Below, piece by piece: positions 1 to 8,235 of a stretch of 64,000 nucleotides of DNA. The translations under genes and the position numbers were made by a program. Source of the stretch: Acidovorax sp. A79 (GTDB taxonomy: Bacteria; Pseudomonadota; Gammaproteobacteria; Burkholderiales; Burkholderiaceae_C); contig NZ_AP028672.1 of assembly GCF_041154505.1 (NCBI RefSeq), positions 2,830,501 through 2,894,500 on the forward strand. Reading direction: 5' to 3'. The notes under the pieces were generated by a model. It made no database searches, was not told the origin of the DNA, and worked only from the letters and a program-made list of their open reading frames with translations. Position 1 is the stretch's first letter. Every line of letters starts with the position of its first letter.

Positions 1-1
1 C

Positions 2-394
2 GGCACCCGTTCGCTGCTCATCGAATGCGGCTTCCACGGCGACCCCGCCAGCCGCGCCGTGGCGCAGGACCAGTGCGTGCGTTTCCTCGCGCAGTCCGGC
101 GCGCTCGGCGACGAGGCACTCGCACGGCAACTGCCCGGCTGGCGCCTGCCCGACGCCCCGCGCCAGTGGGCGCTGGAGGTGACCGGCCCGGTGGTGGCCA
201 CCAGCAGCGCCTTCCGCTTCGTGGCGCCTTACACCGGGCTGGAGGTGTTCGAGAAAGCCGGCACCCTGATTGGTGACAACGACGGCGTGCCCGTGACCAC
301 GCCCTACGACGACTGCGTGCTGGTGATGCCCTCGGTGCGGCAGGCGCGGGCGGGCGTGACGGTGGTGCGCTACGCGCGGCGGCGCCTGCTGTAG
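2..394 (+). CDS. Succinylglutamate desuccinylase/aspartoacylase family protein, C-terminal part
   Basis: The reading frame is open from the window edge, so the start and the N-terminal zinc-binding part lie outside. The visible ~130 residues begin with LLIECGFHGD, which matches the E-C-G-x-H segment carrying the catalytic glutamate in the AstE/aspartoacylase family of zinc-dependent N-acyl amino acid hydrolases. A beta-rich C-terminal domain follows (GLEVFEKAGTLIGDNDG, with 'v.kGt.ig..dg' character), ending in RYARRRLL. The exact substrate cannot be read from this fragment. It is followed within 30 bp by a copy of the dispersed palindromic repeat and converges on the LuxR-type gene. Confidence 0.7.
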   Translation, partial: GTRSLLIECGFHGDPASRAVAQDQCVRFLAQSGALGDEALARQLPGWRLPDAPRQWALEVTGPVVATSSAFRFVAPYTGLEVFEKAGTLIGDNDGVPVTTPYDDCVLVMPSVRQARAGVTVVRYARRRLL

Positions 395-420
395 GCGGTG
401 GCCAGATCATCAAGATGCTT

Positions 421-483
421 CTAATTTGATAGCATTCTGCGCTTGATGAGCAAGCGCCAGCAGGTCATTGACGGCTATTTCAT
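421..483 (+). repeat. Dispersed GCGCTT/AAGCGC palindromic repeat, copy 1
   Basis: The copy reads TTTGATAGCATTCTGCGCTT, a short loop, then CAAGCGCCAGCAG and a GGCTATTTCA tail. It matches the family pattern TGATAGCTG-n-GCGCTT-n-AAGCGC-n-GCC-tail. The tail covers the last codons and the stop of the leftward LuxR-type gene. Confidence 0.7.
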
Positions 484-1599
484 CAGATAGGCCTGCAGCT
501 CCTTGCGGCTCTGGACCCCCAGCCGCGTGTAGATCTGCCGCCGGTGGTACGTGGCCGTGTTGGCGCTGATGCCCATGCGCGTGGCGATCTGCTCCCCGGG
601 CACTCCGCGCGCCAGCCAGTACGCCAGCTCGTGCTGGCGCTGCGGCAGGCCCAGCGCGCGCAGCGTGGGCAGCAGCCGCGCCACGCGCGCCACCCGCTGC
701 GTGATGTGGATGCCCACCGCCCGGCCGCCGTCGAAGTCGCCTTCACCGGCCCCCGCCGCGGCCGCCATCTGCGTGGCGCGCAGCGAAAACCAGCCGCTGG
801 CGTTGTGCAGGTCCAGTTGCGGCAGCGCTGGCGCCCGGCCCCGGCCGGTGCCGCCCTGCTCCACCCAGCGCAGGCGCTCCAGCAGCACGCACAGCGCGTG
901 TGGCAGCTCGTTGCGGCGGTACCAGCGCATGCCAAAGGCCAGCGCCATCAGCTGGTCTGCCTGGGGCGATGTCCACAGCAGCCTGCCCTGCGGCGTGGCG
1001 ACCAGCATGGCGCTGTCATGCACCACACTGTCCTGCGCATCCAGCTCGCCCGGCTGCAGGGCACGCGCCAGCCAGGGCGAGGTCCGTTCAAGCAGGGCGA
1101 TGTCTTCAGGCGCAAAGCGCGGCGCGCCAGGCCTGCGGCACAACTTGAGCGAGCCCACGCCCCGGCCTTGCGGCGTGCGCAGCACCAGGCTCAGAAAATC
1201 CTGCCACTCCGACGGCCGCGCCAGCTCGTTGTAGAAATCGCTGCGGATGAATTCGTGGTGAGTGACCTGGAGGATCTGCTCCATCAACAGCACCCCATGC
1301 TCATGGCGCACGGCCGCGTCGAAGTCGTGCAGGCTGTAGCGCACTAGCTTCAGCTCCTGCGCCTTCATCCGCGGGTCGAAGTACAGGTGCATCCACTCGC
1401 GCGCGGGTGAGGGCTCGATGTAGGCGTCCAGCGCCCCCTGGGCATCCGGATAGAAAAAAACCCCGCTATCGAAGCCGATGAGGCGGTGCAGTTCGTGCAG
1501 CACAGGCTCGATGAGCTGCAGCCCGCTGAAATCCAGGCAGGCCATCTGCCGCAGGCGCGCCAGGGCCTGCTGCTGCGTGCGGGAAAGGGACATGGACAT
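475..1599 (-). CDS. LuxR-type helix-turn-helix transcriptional regulator (orphan)
   Basis: About 374 residues from the ATG at 1599 (second ATG at 1593; a longer in-frame start at 1635 is possible). Neither start has a good ribosome binding site. The last ~65 residues form a LuxR/GerE DNA-binding domain: LGLPQRQHELAYWLARGVPGEQIATRMGIS, then a recognition helix and TRLGVQSRKELQAYL. The N-terminal ~300 residues show no receiver aspartate pattern and no recognisable autoinducer domain, so the input signal is unknown. No histidine kinase or autoinducer synthase is adjacent. It lies beside three CTERM-tailed surface-protein genes and shares with them the element CCCCAGGGGTGGGGC, found 78 bp upstream of its start. 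I infer that it controls them and perhaps itself. Confidence 0.85.
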   Translation of the reverse strand: MSMSLSRTQQQALARLRQMACLDFSGLQLIEPVLHELHRLIGFDSGVFFYPDAQGALDAYIEPSPAREWMHLYFDPRMKAQELKLVRYSLHDFDAAVRHEHGVLLMEQILQVTHHEFIRSDFYNELARPSEWQDFLSLVLRTPQGRGVGSLKLCRRPGAPRFAPEDIALLERTSPWLARALQPGELDAQDSVVHDSAMLVATPQGRLLWTSPQADQLMALAFGMRWYRRNELPHALCVLLERLRWVEQGGTGRGRAPALPQLDLHNASGWFSLRATQMAAAAGAGEGDFDGGRAVGIHITQRVARVARLLPTLRALGLPQRQHELAYWLARGVPGEQIATRMGISANTATYHRRQIYTRLGVQSRKELQAYLMK

Positions 1600-1926
1600 A
1601 GGGCGCGTGGCAGGTGCGCCGCATCCATGCGGCACCTGGCGGGAGCGTAACGCATCGCACCGCCCCTGCGCCCCGCCCCCAGGGGTGGGGCACCGGGGGC
1701 GATGGGAACTCCTGTCGTGTCAGTGGCAGGGGCTGGCCCGGACACGCCACGAAAAAACTCCCCGCGTTCCTGGCCCCGGCCACCGGCGTCCACATGGGCG
1801 CGAGCGACGGCCCGCCTGGAAGACCAGCGAGGAGCACGCCACCCTGTTCGCCTGCGGCCCGCCGGGATGACATGCCTGCCAACGTTGTCGCAGGAGGAAA
1901 GCAGGCCCTCGGCCCCCGGGGGCGCG
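1600..1926. other. Intergenic region upstream of the LuxR-type gene
   Basis: This 327-bp stretch holds no credible gene. It contains the element described at 1677-1699 and presumably the promoter of the leftward LuxR-type gene. Its right part abuts the 3' end of the FG-GAP protein gene, also leftward. No convincing terminator hairpin was seen. Confidence 0.6.
1677..1699 (+). promoter_or_regulatory. Shared regulatory element, copy A (upstream of LuxR-type gene)
   Basis: The 15-mer CCCCAGGGGTGGGGC is followed by A-CC-GGGGG. The 23-bp block differs at one base from copy B at 4605-4583 (read on the minus strand). It holds an odd-centred palindrome CCCC-A-GGGG plus a further TGGGG half. It lies 78 bp upstream of the LuxR-type start but points away from it, which would suit autoregulation. 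Function is inferred. Confidence 0.55.
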
Positions 1927-4533
1927 TTACCGCCCCATGCGGCGCCGGACCAGGGCCAGCATGGCCAGGGACAGTCCCATCAGTGCCAGCGGACTGTTCG
2001 CGGGCACCGACACAGGGCCACCGCCACCGCCGGGCGGGATGGATCCCGCGATGTTCGTCAAGGCAAACGTCTGCGTGATGGGTTGCTCCAGCACGGTGTC
2101 GTACACAATGGCGCTGACCTGGTGCAGGCCCACCGTGGCATCAGCGGTGGCCGTGACTTCCGCGAACCCACCGGCATCGGCCAGCGCGCTTTCCGCAGAC
2201 AGCACCACCCCGCCGGAGGTGATGAAATAGACACGCACCTGCGGCGTGTTGCTGCCGTCCCAGCCAGTGACTTTCACGCGCAGTTTCTGGGCAAAGGTGG
2301 TATTGATCGGCGTGCTTTGGGGCGTGCCGCTCACTGTGGTCATGAACTTGGGCAGATCGGCCACGTTTCTCAGCAGACGGGTTTGGGGGCTGACCAGCGC
2401 ACTGCCCTGCACGCTGGCCTTCACCGAGTAGGTGCCGACAAGCCCGTTGGCCGTCCCGCTCACCTGCGCGTTGCCTGCGGCATCGGTCACCGCCGTCAGT
2501 GCAGAGAAACTCGCCGTGGCACCCGAGACCGGATCGGTCGTGATGGCAAAAACAACCGTTGCGCCTTGCACCGGGTTGCCAAAAAAGTCCTGCACGTGCG
2601 CCGTGACGGGTGCCGAGAACGGCTTGGTGACATACGTCCATTGCGGCGTGGACACGTCAAAGGCAATGGCGGCGGCGGCGCCGGCCGGTGCGGAGTTCGA
2701 CAGCTTGACAGAGGCACCGGTGGTGCCAGGCGCCGTGGCACTGACACTGTAGGCGCCAGACTTGCCCGTGGCGGTGGCCGTGACCGCCGCGAACCCGTTC
2801 GCATCCGTCACGGCCGTGGACGACGACAGCACCACGCGCGACGGTACGCTGGGGCCGCCGAACGTCACCGTGACGCCGGCCTTCGGGTTGTTCGAGGCGT
2901 CGGTCACCCGCACCTGCAATGGCGTGCCAAAGGCCGTGTTGACCAGCGTGGTCTGGTTGTTGCCCGCCGTGACCGCCAGACTGTCCGTGTTGGTATTGCA
3001 CAAATTGAAGAGCGGCACATTGCCCAGGCCGGTGATGAATCCCTTCATCTGATAACAACCCATCACGCCATTGGCCACCGGGGTGTAGCTGAAGACACCT
3101 TGCGCATTGGTGGTGCCCGAGCCCGTGGACGCGATGGGCAGGCTGGGCCCCGGGTTCACCGGGGTCATGCTCACCGCCAAGCCCGGCACGCCCACGCCAT
3201 TGCTGTCGAGCACCTTGATCGACAGGGGTTGCGCAAAAGGGGTACTGAAAACGGTGCTCTGCGGCGTGCCGGTCGTCACGATGGACGAAGCAGCAAGGGC
3301 AATGGTCTTGAAAACCGCAATTGTTCCGGCCCCCGGGCCTGACGCCACGAGATCGGCGCGGCCATCGCGATTCAGATCAATGGCGGCGAGCATGCGCGTG
3401 ACCGAATAGCCGATATGCTCATTCAATACAAAGCTGTGGTTGGCCTGCTGCAATCCCACATAGCCATCGGAGATCACGTCCAGCCGGCCATCGCCATTCA
3501 CATCGGCGACGATGACTCGCCCCATGTCACGGCCGCCTCCGCCGGAAATCCCCGTGGCGAAAAGCTGGGCGGACGGTAGAAATATGCCGTTGCCAACGCC
3601 TTTGGCCAGCCATACGCCCTCGCCGTAATAGTTCTGCATGAGCAGATCAAACTTGCCATCGCCATCGACATCAGCGACTTCTAGATCGCTGATAACGCCC
3701 ACGCCCGCGCCTACACCAAGAAGTGGCGCCTGGGGTGCGAATGCTCCGCTACCTGCGCCTTTCAGCCATGAAACCGTCGTGCCCAAGACATCGTCTACAA
3801 AAACCAGGTCAAGCTGCCCATCGCCGTCAATGTCGGCCAACTGTGAGTCGCGCGTAGATTTATAAGTGGCTAGGCCGCTGTAGGTCACCTCATGCTGCCC
3901 CACCAAAAGGAAATTACCGAAGCCGATATTCTGCAAAACCTCAAAATAATGGGTCCCACCGAAACTTCCGGGATCGTACACAGCGACAACGATGTCCAAT
4001 CTTCCGTCATGGTTCAAGTCGGCGAGCATGGGGTTTGAAGCGCCATAGTCACTCGCATCCGCAAGCCCTGGCCGCTGCGGAACAAAAGCACTGAAATCCC
4101 CATTGCTGTTTCCTGAGCCCTTCAATACGGATACGCCCAGGTTGTCGGTAATCACCAAATCAATCTTTCCATCTCCATCGATGTCGCCAGCGGAGATACC
4201 GTTGGCTTTTTGCAGACCGAACACCAGATTGTTGAAATCATGCTTCAACGCCAGGCCGCCAATGGGGGTGCCTAGGTAAATGAGAAGCTGGTCGGTTTCG
4301 CTGTTGAGAACCGCCAGGTCGGGGTAGCCATCGTTGTTGAAGTCCGCGCTCACGGCCGCTGTCGAAACGTTGGGGGCGTTGCTGGCGCTATTGGCCTGCA
4401 AATCTGGCGGGCCATAGATAGCGGCCGCTTGTGCGGGCAGCGTTGCCGCGCAGAACGCGGCGGCGGCTGCAATGCCGGCGGCAACGTGTCTCGCCTTTTC
4501 TATCCATCTGCTTGCTATCTTGAGAGTTTTCAT
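1927..4533 (-). CDS. Secreted FG-GAP/VCBS beta-propeller and Ig-like domain protein with C-terminal sorting tail
   Basis: About 868 residues from the ATG at 4533; a GTG at 4557 would add 8 residues. A long signal peptide ends near LPAQAAA. Seven FG-GAP-type blades follow, with calcium-binding DxDxDGxxD loops such as DIDGDGKIDL, DLNHDGRLDI, DVDGDGKFDL and DVNGDGRLDV, suggesting an integrin-like propeller. Four Ig-like (Big_1/invasin-type) domains follow, each opening with a pattern like GTPQSTxxxTxFAxPLxVKV. The C-terminus is a Gly-rich linker, then VPANSPLALMGLSLAMLALV and RRRMGR: a short motif, one membrane helix and a basic cluster, the architecture of CTERM sorting signals. Likely exported and surface-attached, perhaps adhesive. 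It is divergent from the CTERM genes at 4851 and 5565. Confidence 0.85.
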   Translation of the reverse strand: MKTLKIASRWIEKARHVAAGIAAAAAFCAATLPAQAAAIYGPPDLQANSASNAPNVSTAAVSADFNNDGYPDLAVLNSETDQLLIYLGTPIGGLALKHDFNNLVFGLQKANGISAGDIDGDGKIDLVITDNLGVSVLKGSGNSNGDFSAFVPQRPGLADASDYGASNPMLADLNHDGRLDIVVAVYDPGSFGGTHYFEVLQNIGFGNFLLVGQHEVTYSGLATYKSTRDSQLADIDGDGQLDLVFVDDVLGTTVSWLKGAGSGAFAPQAPLLGVGAGVGVISDLEVADVDGDGKFDLLMQNYYGEGVWLAKGVGNGIFLPSAQLFATGISGGGGRDMGRVIVADVNGDGRLDVISDGYVGLQQANHSFVLNEHIGYSVTRMLAAIDLNRDGRADLVASGPGAGTIAVFKTIALAASSIVTTGTPQSTVFSTPFAQPLSIKVLDSNGVGVPGLAVSMTPVNPGPSLPIASTGSGTTNAQGVFSYTPVANGVMGCYQMKGFITGLGNVPLFNLCNTNTDSLAVTAGNNQTTLVNTAFGTPLQVRVTDASNNPKAGVTVTFGGPSVPSRVVLSSSTAVTDANGFAAVTATATGKSGAYSVSATAPGTTGASVKLSNSAPAGAAAAIAFDVSTPQWTYVTKPFSAPVTAHVQDFFGNPVQGATVVFAITTDPVSGATASFSALTAVTDAAGNAQVSGTANGLVGTYSVKASVQGSALVSPQTRLLRNVADLPKFMTTVSGTPQSTPINTTFAQKLRVKVTGWDGSNTPQVRVYFITSGGVVLSAESALADAGGFAEVTATADATVGLHQVSAIVYDTVLEQPITQTFALTNIAGSIPPGGGGGPVSVPANSPLALMGLSLAMLALVRRRMGR

Positions 4534-4582
4534 GGCTCTTGAATCCGACTGTTTCACTGGAAATCAGTTTAGGAAGCCAAGT

Positions 4583-4605
4583 CCCCCGGCGCCCCACCCC
4601 TGGGG
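4583..4605 (-). promoter_or_regulatory. Shared regulatory element, copy B (promoter of FG-GAP protein gene)
   Basis: On the minus strand the sequence reads CCCCAGGGGTGGGGC, then G-CC-GGGGG. Nineteen nucleotides after the 15-mer comes TAAACT (4571-4566), a plausible -10 hexamer about 33 bp before the ATG at 4533. Copy C has the same 19-nt spacing to TAGACT. The palindrome centre would lie near -40, as for a LuxR-type activator that overlaps the -35 position. Binding protein and promoter are inferred. Confidence 0.55.
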
Positions 4606-4704
4606 ATAGGCGCATCCACAAACAATCCGGCATCCCGGATCAACCGGGGTGCAAGCCAGCGGATGGTTGTGCCGGCGCGCAAAGCCCGCCCGTCCAAATC
4701 CCAC

Positions 4705-4744
4705 CCCCAGGGGTGGGGCGCAGCGGCGGGGGAGTCCATAGACT
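4705..4744 (+). promoter_or_regulatory. Shared regulatory element, copy C, with candidate -10 (promoter of CTERM gene pair)
   Basis: CCCCAGGGGTGGGGC at 4705-4719 is followed after exactly 19 nt by TAGACT at 4739-4744. This is the same orientation and spacing as in the divergent promoter of the FG-GAP gene. It lies 132 bp upstream of the ATG at 4851. A repeat copy lies between the proposed start site and the gene. Confidence 0.55.
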
Positions 4745-4767
4745 GGACGGCAGACGCGAAATTGCTC

Positions 4768-4818
4768 CTGAAAGCATAGCTTTGTGTGCTTGACTGGCAA
4801 GCGCCAGGGCAATTTTTT
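4768..4818 (+). repeat. Dispersed palindromic repeat, copy 2 (diverged)
   Basis: The copy contains GCATAGCTTTGTGTGCTTGA and CAAGCGCCAGGGCAATTTTT, matching the family pattern with a decayed left arm. It lies in the probable 5' leader of the CTERM gene at 4851. Confidence 0.55.
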
Positions 4819-4850
4819 CGTGCTTCAGACCTGAACATCCCCGCCGCCCC

Positions 4851-5510
4851 ATGCGAAAGCACCTTGCCCTCCTGGCCCTGGCCACCTTCGTCCACGCTGG
4901 TGCCTGGGCCGCTACCTACACCTTCACCGGCCCCACCTACGCCAGCCCGCTGGACTACACAGCACCTTGCTCCGCCGGCACCTGCGCCAACTTCAGCACG
5001 GCCATGCGGCAGACGGGTCACTTCACCACCAACCAGCCGCTGCCAGCCAATCAGAGCAGCCTGGACATCACGCCCTACCTCACCTCGTACGACTTCAACG
5101 ACGGCGTGACCAGCTACAGCATGAACGGAACCAACACCCTGCTGGCCAAGGCCATGGTTTCCACCGACGCAGCGGGCCAGATTGTCGATACCGACCTCGT
5201 GTTCCAGCGGTGGCAAACCGCCAGCCATGGCGCAGCCGACCGGTTGAGCTACATGTCGGTCAACTTTGCCAGCTACTTCAACCGACCCTGCGTTTCCCTG
5301 TTCAGCCCCGACATCTGCAATACCTTCGCGGACGACGGTGCCACCAGCCACGCCTTTGCCCACGGCAACGGCGGCTGGACGAGTGACATCCCGGGGCCAG
5401 GCGGCGTGCAGTCCGTGCCCGTGGACAACCCGTTTGCCTTGTTGCTCACAGCCACGGGCCTGCTCGGCATCGCCCTGCGCGGACGGCGAGAGTTACTTCT
5501 CAAAAAATAG
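4851..5510 (+). CDS. Secreted protein with VPxxNP-type CTERM tail (paralogue 1)
   Basis: 219 residues. Signal peptide 1-18 (MRKHLALLALATFVHAGAWA) is followed by ATYTFTGPTY and a Cys-containing segment APCSAGTCANFSTAM. It aligns along most of its length with the next gene, for example TYTFTGPTY/TYTYTGNPY, ANFSTAM/GNFTTAM and FNDGVTSYS/FSDGLTSYS. The C-terminus is VPVDNPFALLLTATGLLGIA and a basic RGRR cluster, so it has a sorting-signal design like the FG-GAP protein (VPANSPLAL) rather than the IPTL type of its paralogue. Function of the ~170-residue extracellular domain is unknown. The stop codon TAG falls inside repeat copy 3. Confidence 0.8.
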   Translation: MRKHLALLALATFVHAGAWAATYTFTGPTYASPLDYTAPCSAGTCANFSTAMRQTGHFTTNQPLPANQSSLDITPYLTSYDFNDGVTSYSMNGTNTLLAKAMVSTDAAGQIVDTDLVFQRWQTASHGAADRLSYMSVNFASYFNRPCVSLFSPDICNTFADDGATSHAFAHGNGGWTSDIPGPGGVQSVPVDNPFALLLTATGLLGIALRGRRELLLKK

Positions 5511-5553
5511 CTGCTGCGCTTGCTACACGCTCCCTCAAGGCATTTTTTACAAA
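5500..5553 (+). repeat. Dispersed palindromic repeat, copy 3
   Basis: The copy reads CTCAAAAAATAGCTGCTGCG, then CTTGCTACACGCTCCCTCAA and a GGCATTTTTT tail. It begins in the last codons of the upstream gene and provides its TAG stop. The right palindrome arm is decayed. Confidence 0.55.
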
Positions 5554-5564
5554 CCTACTTCGCC

Positions 5565-6248
5565 ATGAAAAAAACTCTTTTGCTGTTGACCGTGCTCTGC
5601 GTCCAGGTGAGCGCCTGGGCCGCTACCTACACCTATACCGGCAACCCCTATACCGCGCCCACCGTGCAAAACTACACCAACTGCACTGTAGGCAACTGCG
5701 GCAACTTCACCACAGCGATGTTCCAGTCGGGTTCGTTTACCACGGCGCTGCCCCTGCCGGCAGGTCTCAACAATGGCGACATTTCCGCACTGATTACGGG
5801 CTTCGCGTTTTCGGACGGACTAACCAGCTATTCCAGTGCTGCGGGCGACACCCTGTACCAAGCCGTCGCGATGACCGATGCCAATGGCGTATTCACCGAT
5901 GCCATGCTCATCTTCATCCACTGGCCAACACCGTCCCCCCATGCCGTAGGTGATCGCTATGACATGATGGTTTTGCGCAACTTCGTCCTGCACAACTATG
6001 AATGCCTGCAAGTCAACGACCCCCATAACGGCGTGTGCAGCTCAGGTACGTTGAGCACTTCCGGCAGTCGCATCGATGGCAATCCCCCAACTACAGGCAC
6101 TTGGCTAGTCACCGGTCTGCCGCCTGTGGTGCCAGCGGGCGGTGTCAACCCAGTGCCCACTCTGGGCGAATGGGGCGTGCTGCTGCTGGCCGCCTTTATG
6201 GCGGGCACCGGCCTGGTGATGCGACGCAAGGTGAGCCACAGCCTTTGA
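5565..6248 (+). CDS. Secreted protein with IPTL-CTERM sorting signal (paralogue 2)
   Basis: 227 residues from the ATG at 5565 (MKKTLLLLTVLCVQVSAWA signal peptide). The mature part starts ATYTYTGNPY and is paralogous to the protein encoded just upstream. The C-terminus has the IPTL-CTERM signature VPTLGEWGVLLLAAFMAGTG, ending in RRK. This motif/helix/basic-cluster tail is recognised by an exosortase-type enzyme in other bacteria; none is encoded in this window. The gene lies 54 bp after paralogue 1 and is probably co-transcribed with it from the promoter near 4739. Fold and ligand are unknown. Confidence 0.82.
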   Translation: MKKTLLLLTVLCVQVSAWAATYTYTGNPYTAPTVQNYTNCTVGNCGNFTTAMFQSGSFTTALPLPAGLNNGDISALITGFAFSDGLTSYSSAAGDTLYQAVAMTDANGVFTDAMLIFIHWPTPSPHAVGDRYDMMVLRNFVLHNYECLQVNDPHNGVCSSGTLSTSGSRIDGNPPTTGTWLVTGLPPVVPAGGVNPVPTLGEWGVLLLAAFMAGTGLVMRRKVSHSL

Positions 6249-6371
6249 ACAAGGCTGCCTCTAGCACTTCACATCGGCGCGATGCGCAACCAATGGATCG
6301 CCATCGGTCGCTATATCGCCCGGGCCTCGCAAGCCTTGCTTTTCTACTCTTTCCGTTTCAAGGAAATCTTC

Positions 6372-6788
6372 ATGTCCCCCGAACAGATCCACCTCGTGCG
6401 CCAGAGCTTTGCGCAGGTTGCGCCCGTCGCCGCGCAGGCCGGCGCGCTTTTCTACTCGAAGCTGTTCGCGCGCGACCCGGCCATCCAGGGGCTGTTCGGG
6501 TCGTCCGACATGCACGTGCAGGCACGCAAGCTGCTGGACATGATCGGCGATGCCGTGCGCCTGCTTGACCACCCCGAGCGGCTGGACGCCGCGCTGCGCG
6601 CCCTGGGCCAGCGCCACACGGGCTACGGCGTGCAGGCCGCGCACTACGACACGGTGGGCGCCGCCCTGCTGGAGACGCTGTCCGACGCGCTGGGCGGTGC
6701 CTTCACCCCCGCCACGCGCGAGGCCTGGGGCGCCATGTATGCCCACGTGGCGCGTACGATGCAGGCGCAGGCACAACTGCAGCACTAG
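6372..6788 (+). CDS. Single-domain globin (bacterial haemoglobin)
   Basis: 138 residues. The start at 6372 is chosen because AAGGAAA lies about 7 nt before it and because MSPEQIHLVRQSF matches the A-helix start of bacterial globins. LGQRHTGYGVQAAHYDTVG resembles the segment carrying the proximal haem histidine in flavohaemoglobin-type globins (H-x-x-x-G-V-x-x-x-H-Y). The length equals a single globin domain with no reductase domain. Expected to bind haem and O2 or NO in the cytoplasm; the precise role is not visible. Preceded by the CTERM cluster and followed 12 bp later by a small secreted protein gene. Confidence 0.85.
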   Translation: MSPEQIHLVRQSFAQVAPVAAQAGALFYSKLFARDPAIQGLFGSSDMHVQARKLLDMIGDAVRLLDHPERLDAALRALGQRHTGYGVQAAHYDTVGAALLETLSDALGGAFTPATREAWGAMYAHVARTMQAQAQLQH

Positions 6789-6800
6789 CCAGAAAGCCCC

Positions 6801-7166
6801 ATGACCCCCACCACGCCCCGCCTTCGCGCCCGCGCCGCCGCCTGCCTGGCGGCCGCACTGGCCATCTCTTGCGTCACTGCCATGGCCCAGACCGCAACGC
6901 CCCTGCTGTTCAAGATCGTCACGGTGCGCGACGAGATCCTTGTCGCCGTGCCGCCGGACGAGGCCAGGGCCCCGCGCCCCGAGGCGGCCGCCATCGGCCA
7001 GGCCCTGGCCGCCAAGGGCGCGCTCAGCCTCTGGCAATACGCCCCGCGCAAGGGCACCGACGGCGCGCTGGAGCTGGCCCCCCGCGCCAGGATCAGCGTG
7101 CTGGCGCACGACAGCCTGCGCGTGGAGCCGTACCCGCCCGCGCTGCGGGTCGTGCCGGTGCCATAA
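6801..7166 (+). CDS. Small secreted protein of unknown function
   Basis: 121 residues. An Arg/Ala-rich N-terminus (MTPTTPRLRARAAACLAAAL...SCVTAMAQ) looks like a cleavable signal peptide ending at AMA-Q. The mature ~90 residues (TATPLLFKIVTVRDEILVAV...) have mixed beta character, no cysteine and no motif I recognise. It begins 12 bp after the globin gene and 43 bp before the DKNYY-type lipoprotein, so the three may form one transcription unit. Confidence 0.6.
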   Translation: MTPTTPRLRARAAACLAAALAISCVTAMAQTATPLLFKIVTVRDEILVAVPPDEARAPRPEAAAIGQALAAKGALSLWQYAPRKGTDGALELAPRARISVLAHDSLRVEPYPPALRVVPVP

Positions 7167-7208
7167 GCCCGCCGCGCACCGCGCCGTGAGTGCCTGTCCA
7201 CGTTCCCC

Positions 7209-8132
7209 ATGCGGGTCCGCACGCCTGCGCTGACAGGGTCGGCTACCACCGGGCTCGCCCGCGCCTGCGCGCTGGCGCTCGGGGCGCTGGCCGCGCTGTG
7301 CGGCTGCGACGGCAGTGCCACGGGCTACCAGCGCGGCTGGGCGGGCGCCTGGACCTACGGCGGCGCGGCCTTCGCCCCGGCCGACCCGGCCACGTTCCAG
7401 CCGCTCTCGCCGCACTTCGGGCGCGACGCGCGGCAAGGCTACTGCCGGGGCAGTGCCGTGGAGGGCAGCGAGGGCGCCACGTTCGAGGCGCTGTCGGAGC
7501 ACGAGGCGCGCGACGGCCGCGCGGTCTACTACTGCAGCACCTACCGCAAGGCGCAGGAGTACTGGGCCTACCAGCACCTGCGCATCGCCACCATTCCCGG
7601 CGCCGACGCGGCCAGCTACCGCGTGCTGGCCCACCGCCATGCCCGCGACCGGCACCGCGCCTACGACCGGGGCCAGCCCTTCGCAGTGCGCGATGCGGCC
7701 AGCTTCGAGCCGCTCAGCCCCCGCTTCGCGCGCGATGCGCAGCGCGGTTATTTCGAGCATGCCGACATCCCCGGCAGCCACGGCGCAAGCTTTGCGCTGA
7801 TGGACGAAGACGATCCCGGCTACGCCCGCGACCGCGCGCACGCCTGGCACGGCCACATCGAGGTCAACCAGCCGAACCGGGGCCCGCACCCGGTGCTCCG
7901 CCCCTTGCAGGGCGCCGACATGGCCACGCTGCGCGCCCTGGGGCGGGGCTACGCGGCCGATGCGCGGCGGGTGTGGTACCAGGGCGAGCCGCTGGCGCGG
8001 GCGGATGCGGCCAGCTTCAGGGTGTTGACCGAGGCGACCGCGGAGGTGGACGCACGCGACCGCGCTCAGGCGTGGCAGCGCGGGCGGGCCGTTGCGGGCA
8101 ACGATCCAGGCCCCAGCCCCGGCGTGAGGTGA
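7209..8132 (+). CDS. DKNYY-repeat type lipoprotein
   Basis: 307 residues. The N-terminus is basic then hydrophobic, ending LGALAALCGCDG, a plausible lipobox (LCGC). The rest is built from about seven imperfect ~35-residue units of the form 'Y.rG.......gAD.asF..L...yArDa..vyy.G', for example GADAASYRVLAHRHARDRHR, AASFEPLSPRFARDAQRGYF and ADAASFRVLTEATAEVDARD. This resembles the DKNYY family of outer-membrane or periplasmic lipoproteins of unknown function. No good ribosome binding site was seen before the ATG, so the exact start is open. Confidence 0.65.
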   Translation: MRVRTPALTGSATTGLARACALALGALAALCGCDGSATGYQRGWAGAWTYGGAAFAPADPATFQPLSPHFGRDARQGYCRGSAVEGSEGATFEALSEHEARDGRAVYYCSTYRKAQEYWAYQHLRIATIPGADAASYRVLAHRHARDRHRAYDRGQPFAVRDAASFEPLSPRFARDAQRGYFEHADIPGSHGASFALMDEDDPGYARDRAHAWHGHIEVNQPNRGPHPVLRPLQGADMATLRALGRGYAADARRVWYQGEPLARADAASFRVLTEATAEVDARDRAQAWQRGRAVAGNDPGPSPGVR

Positions 8133-8235
8133 GGCACGCCGCGCCCCCACCCGCAGCCCTCCAGGGGCAGGGGCCTGCCGCGCGTTGCCAGGGCCCGAAG
8201 GCCACCGGCGGGCGGAACAACGCCGCCCGCCCCCG

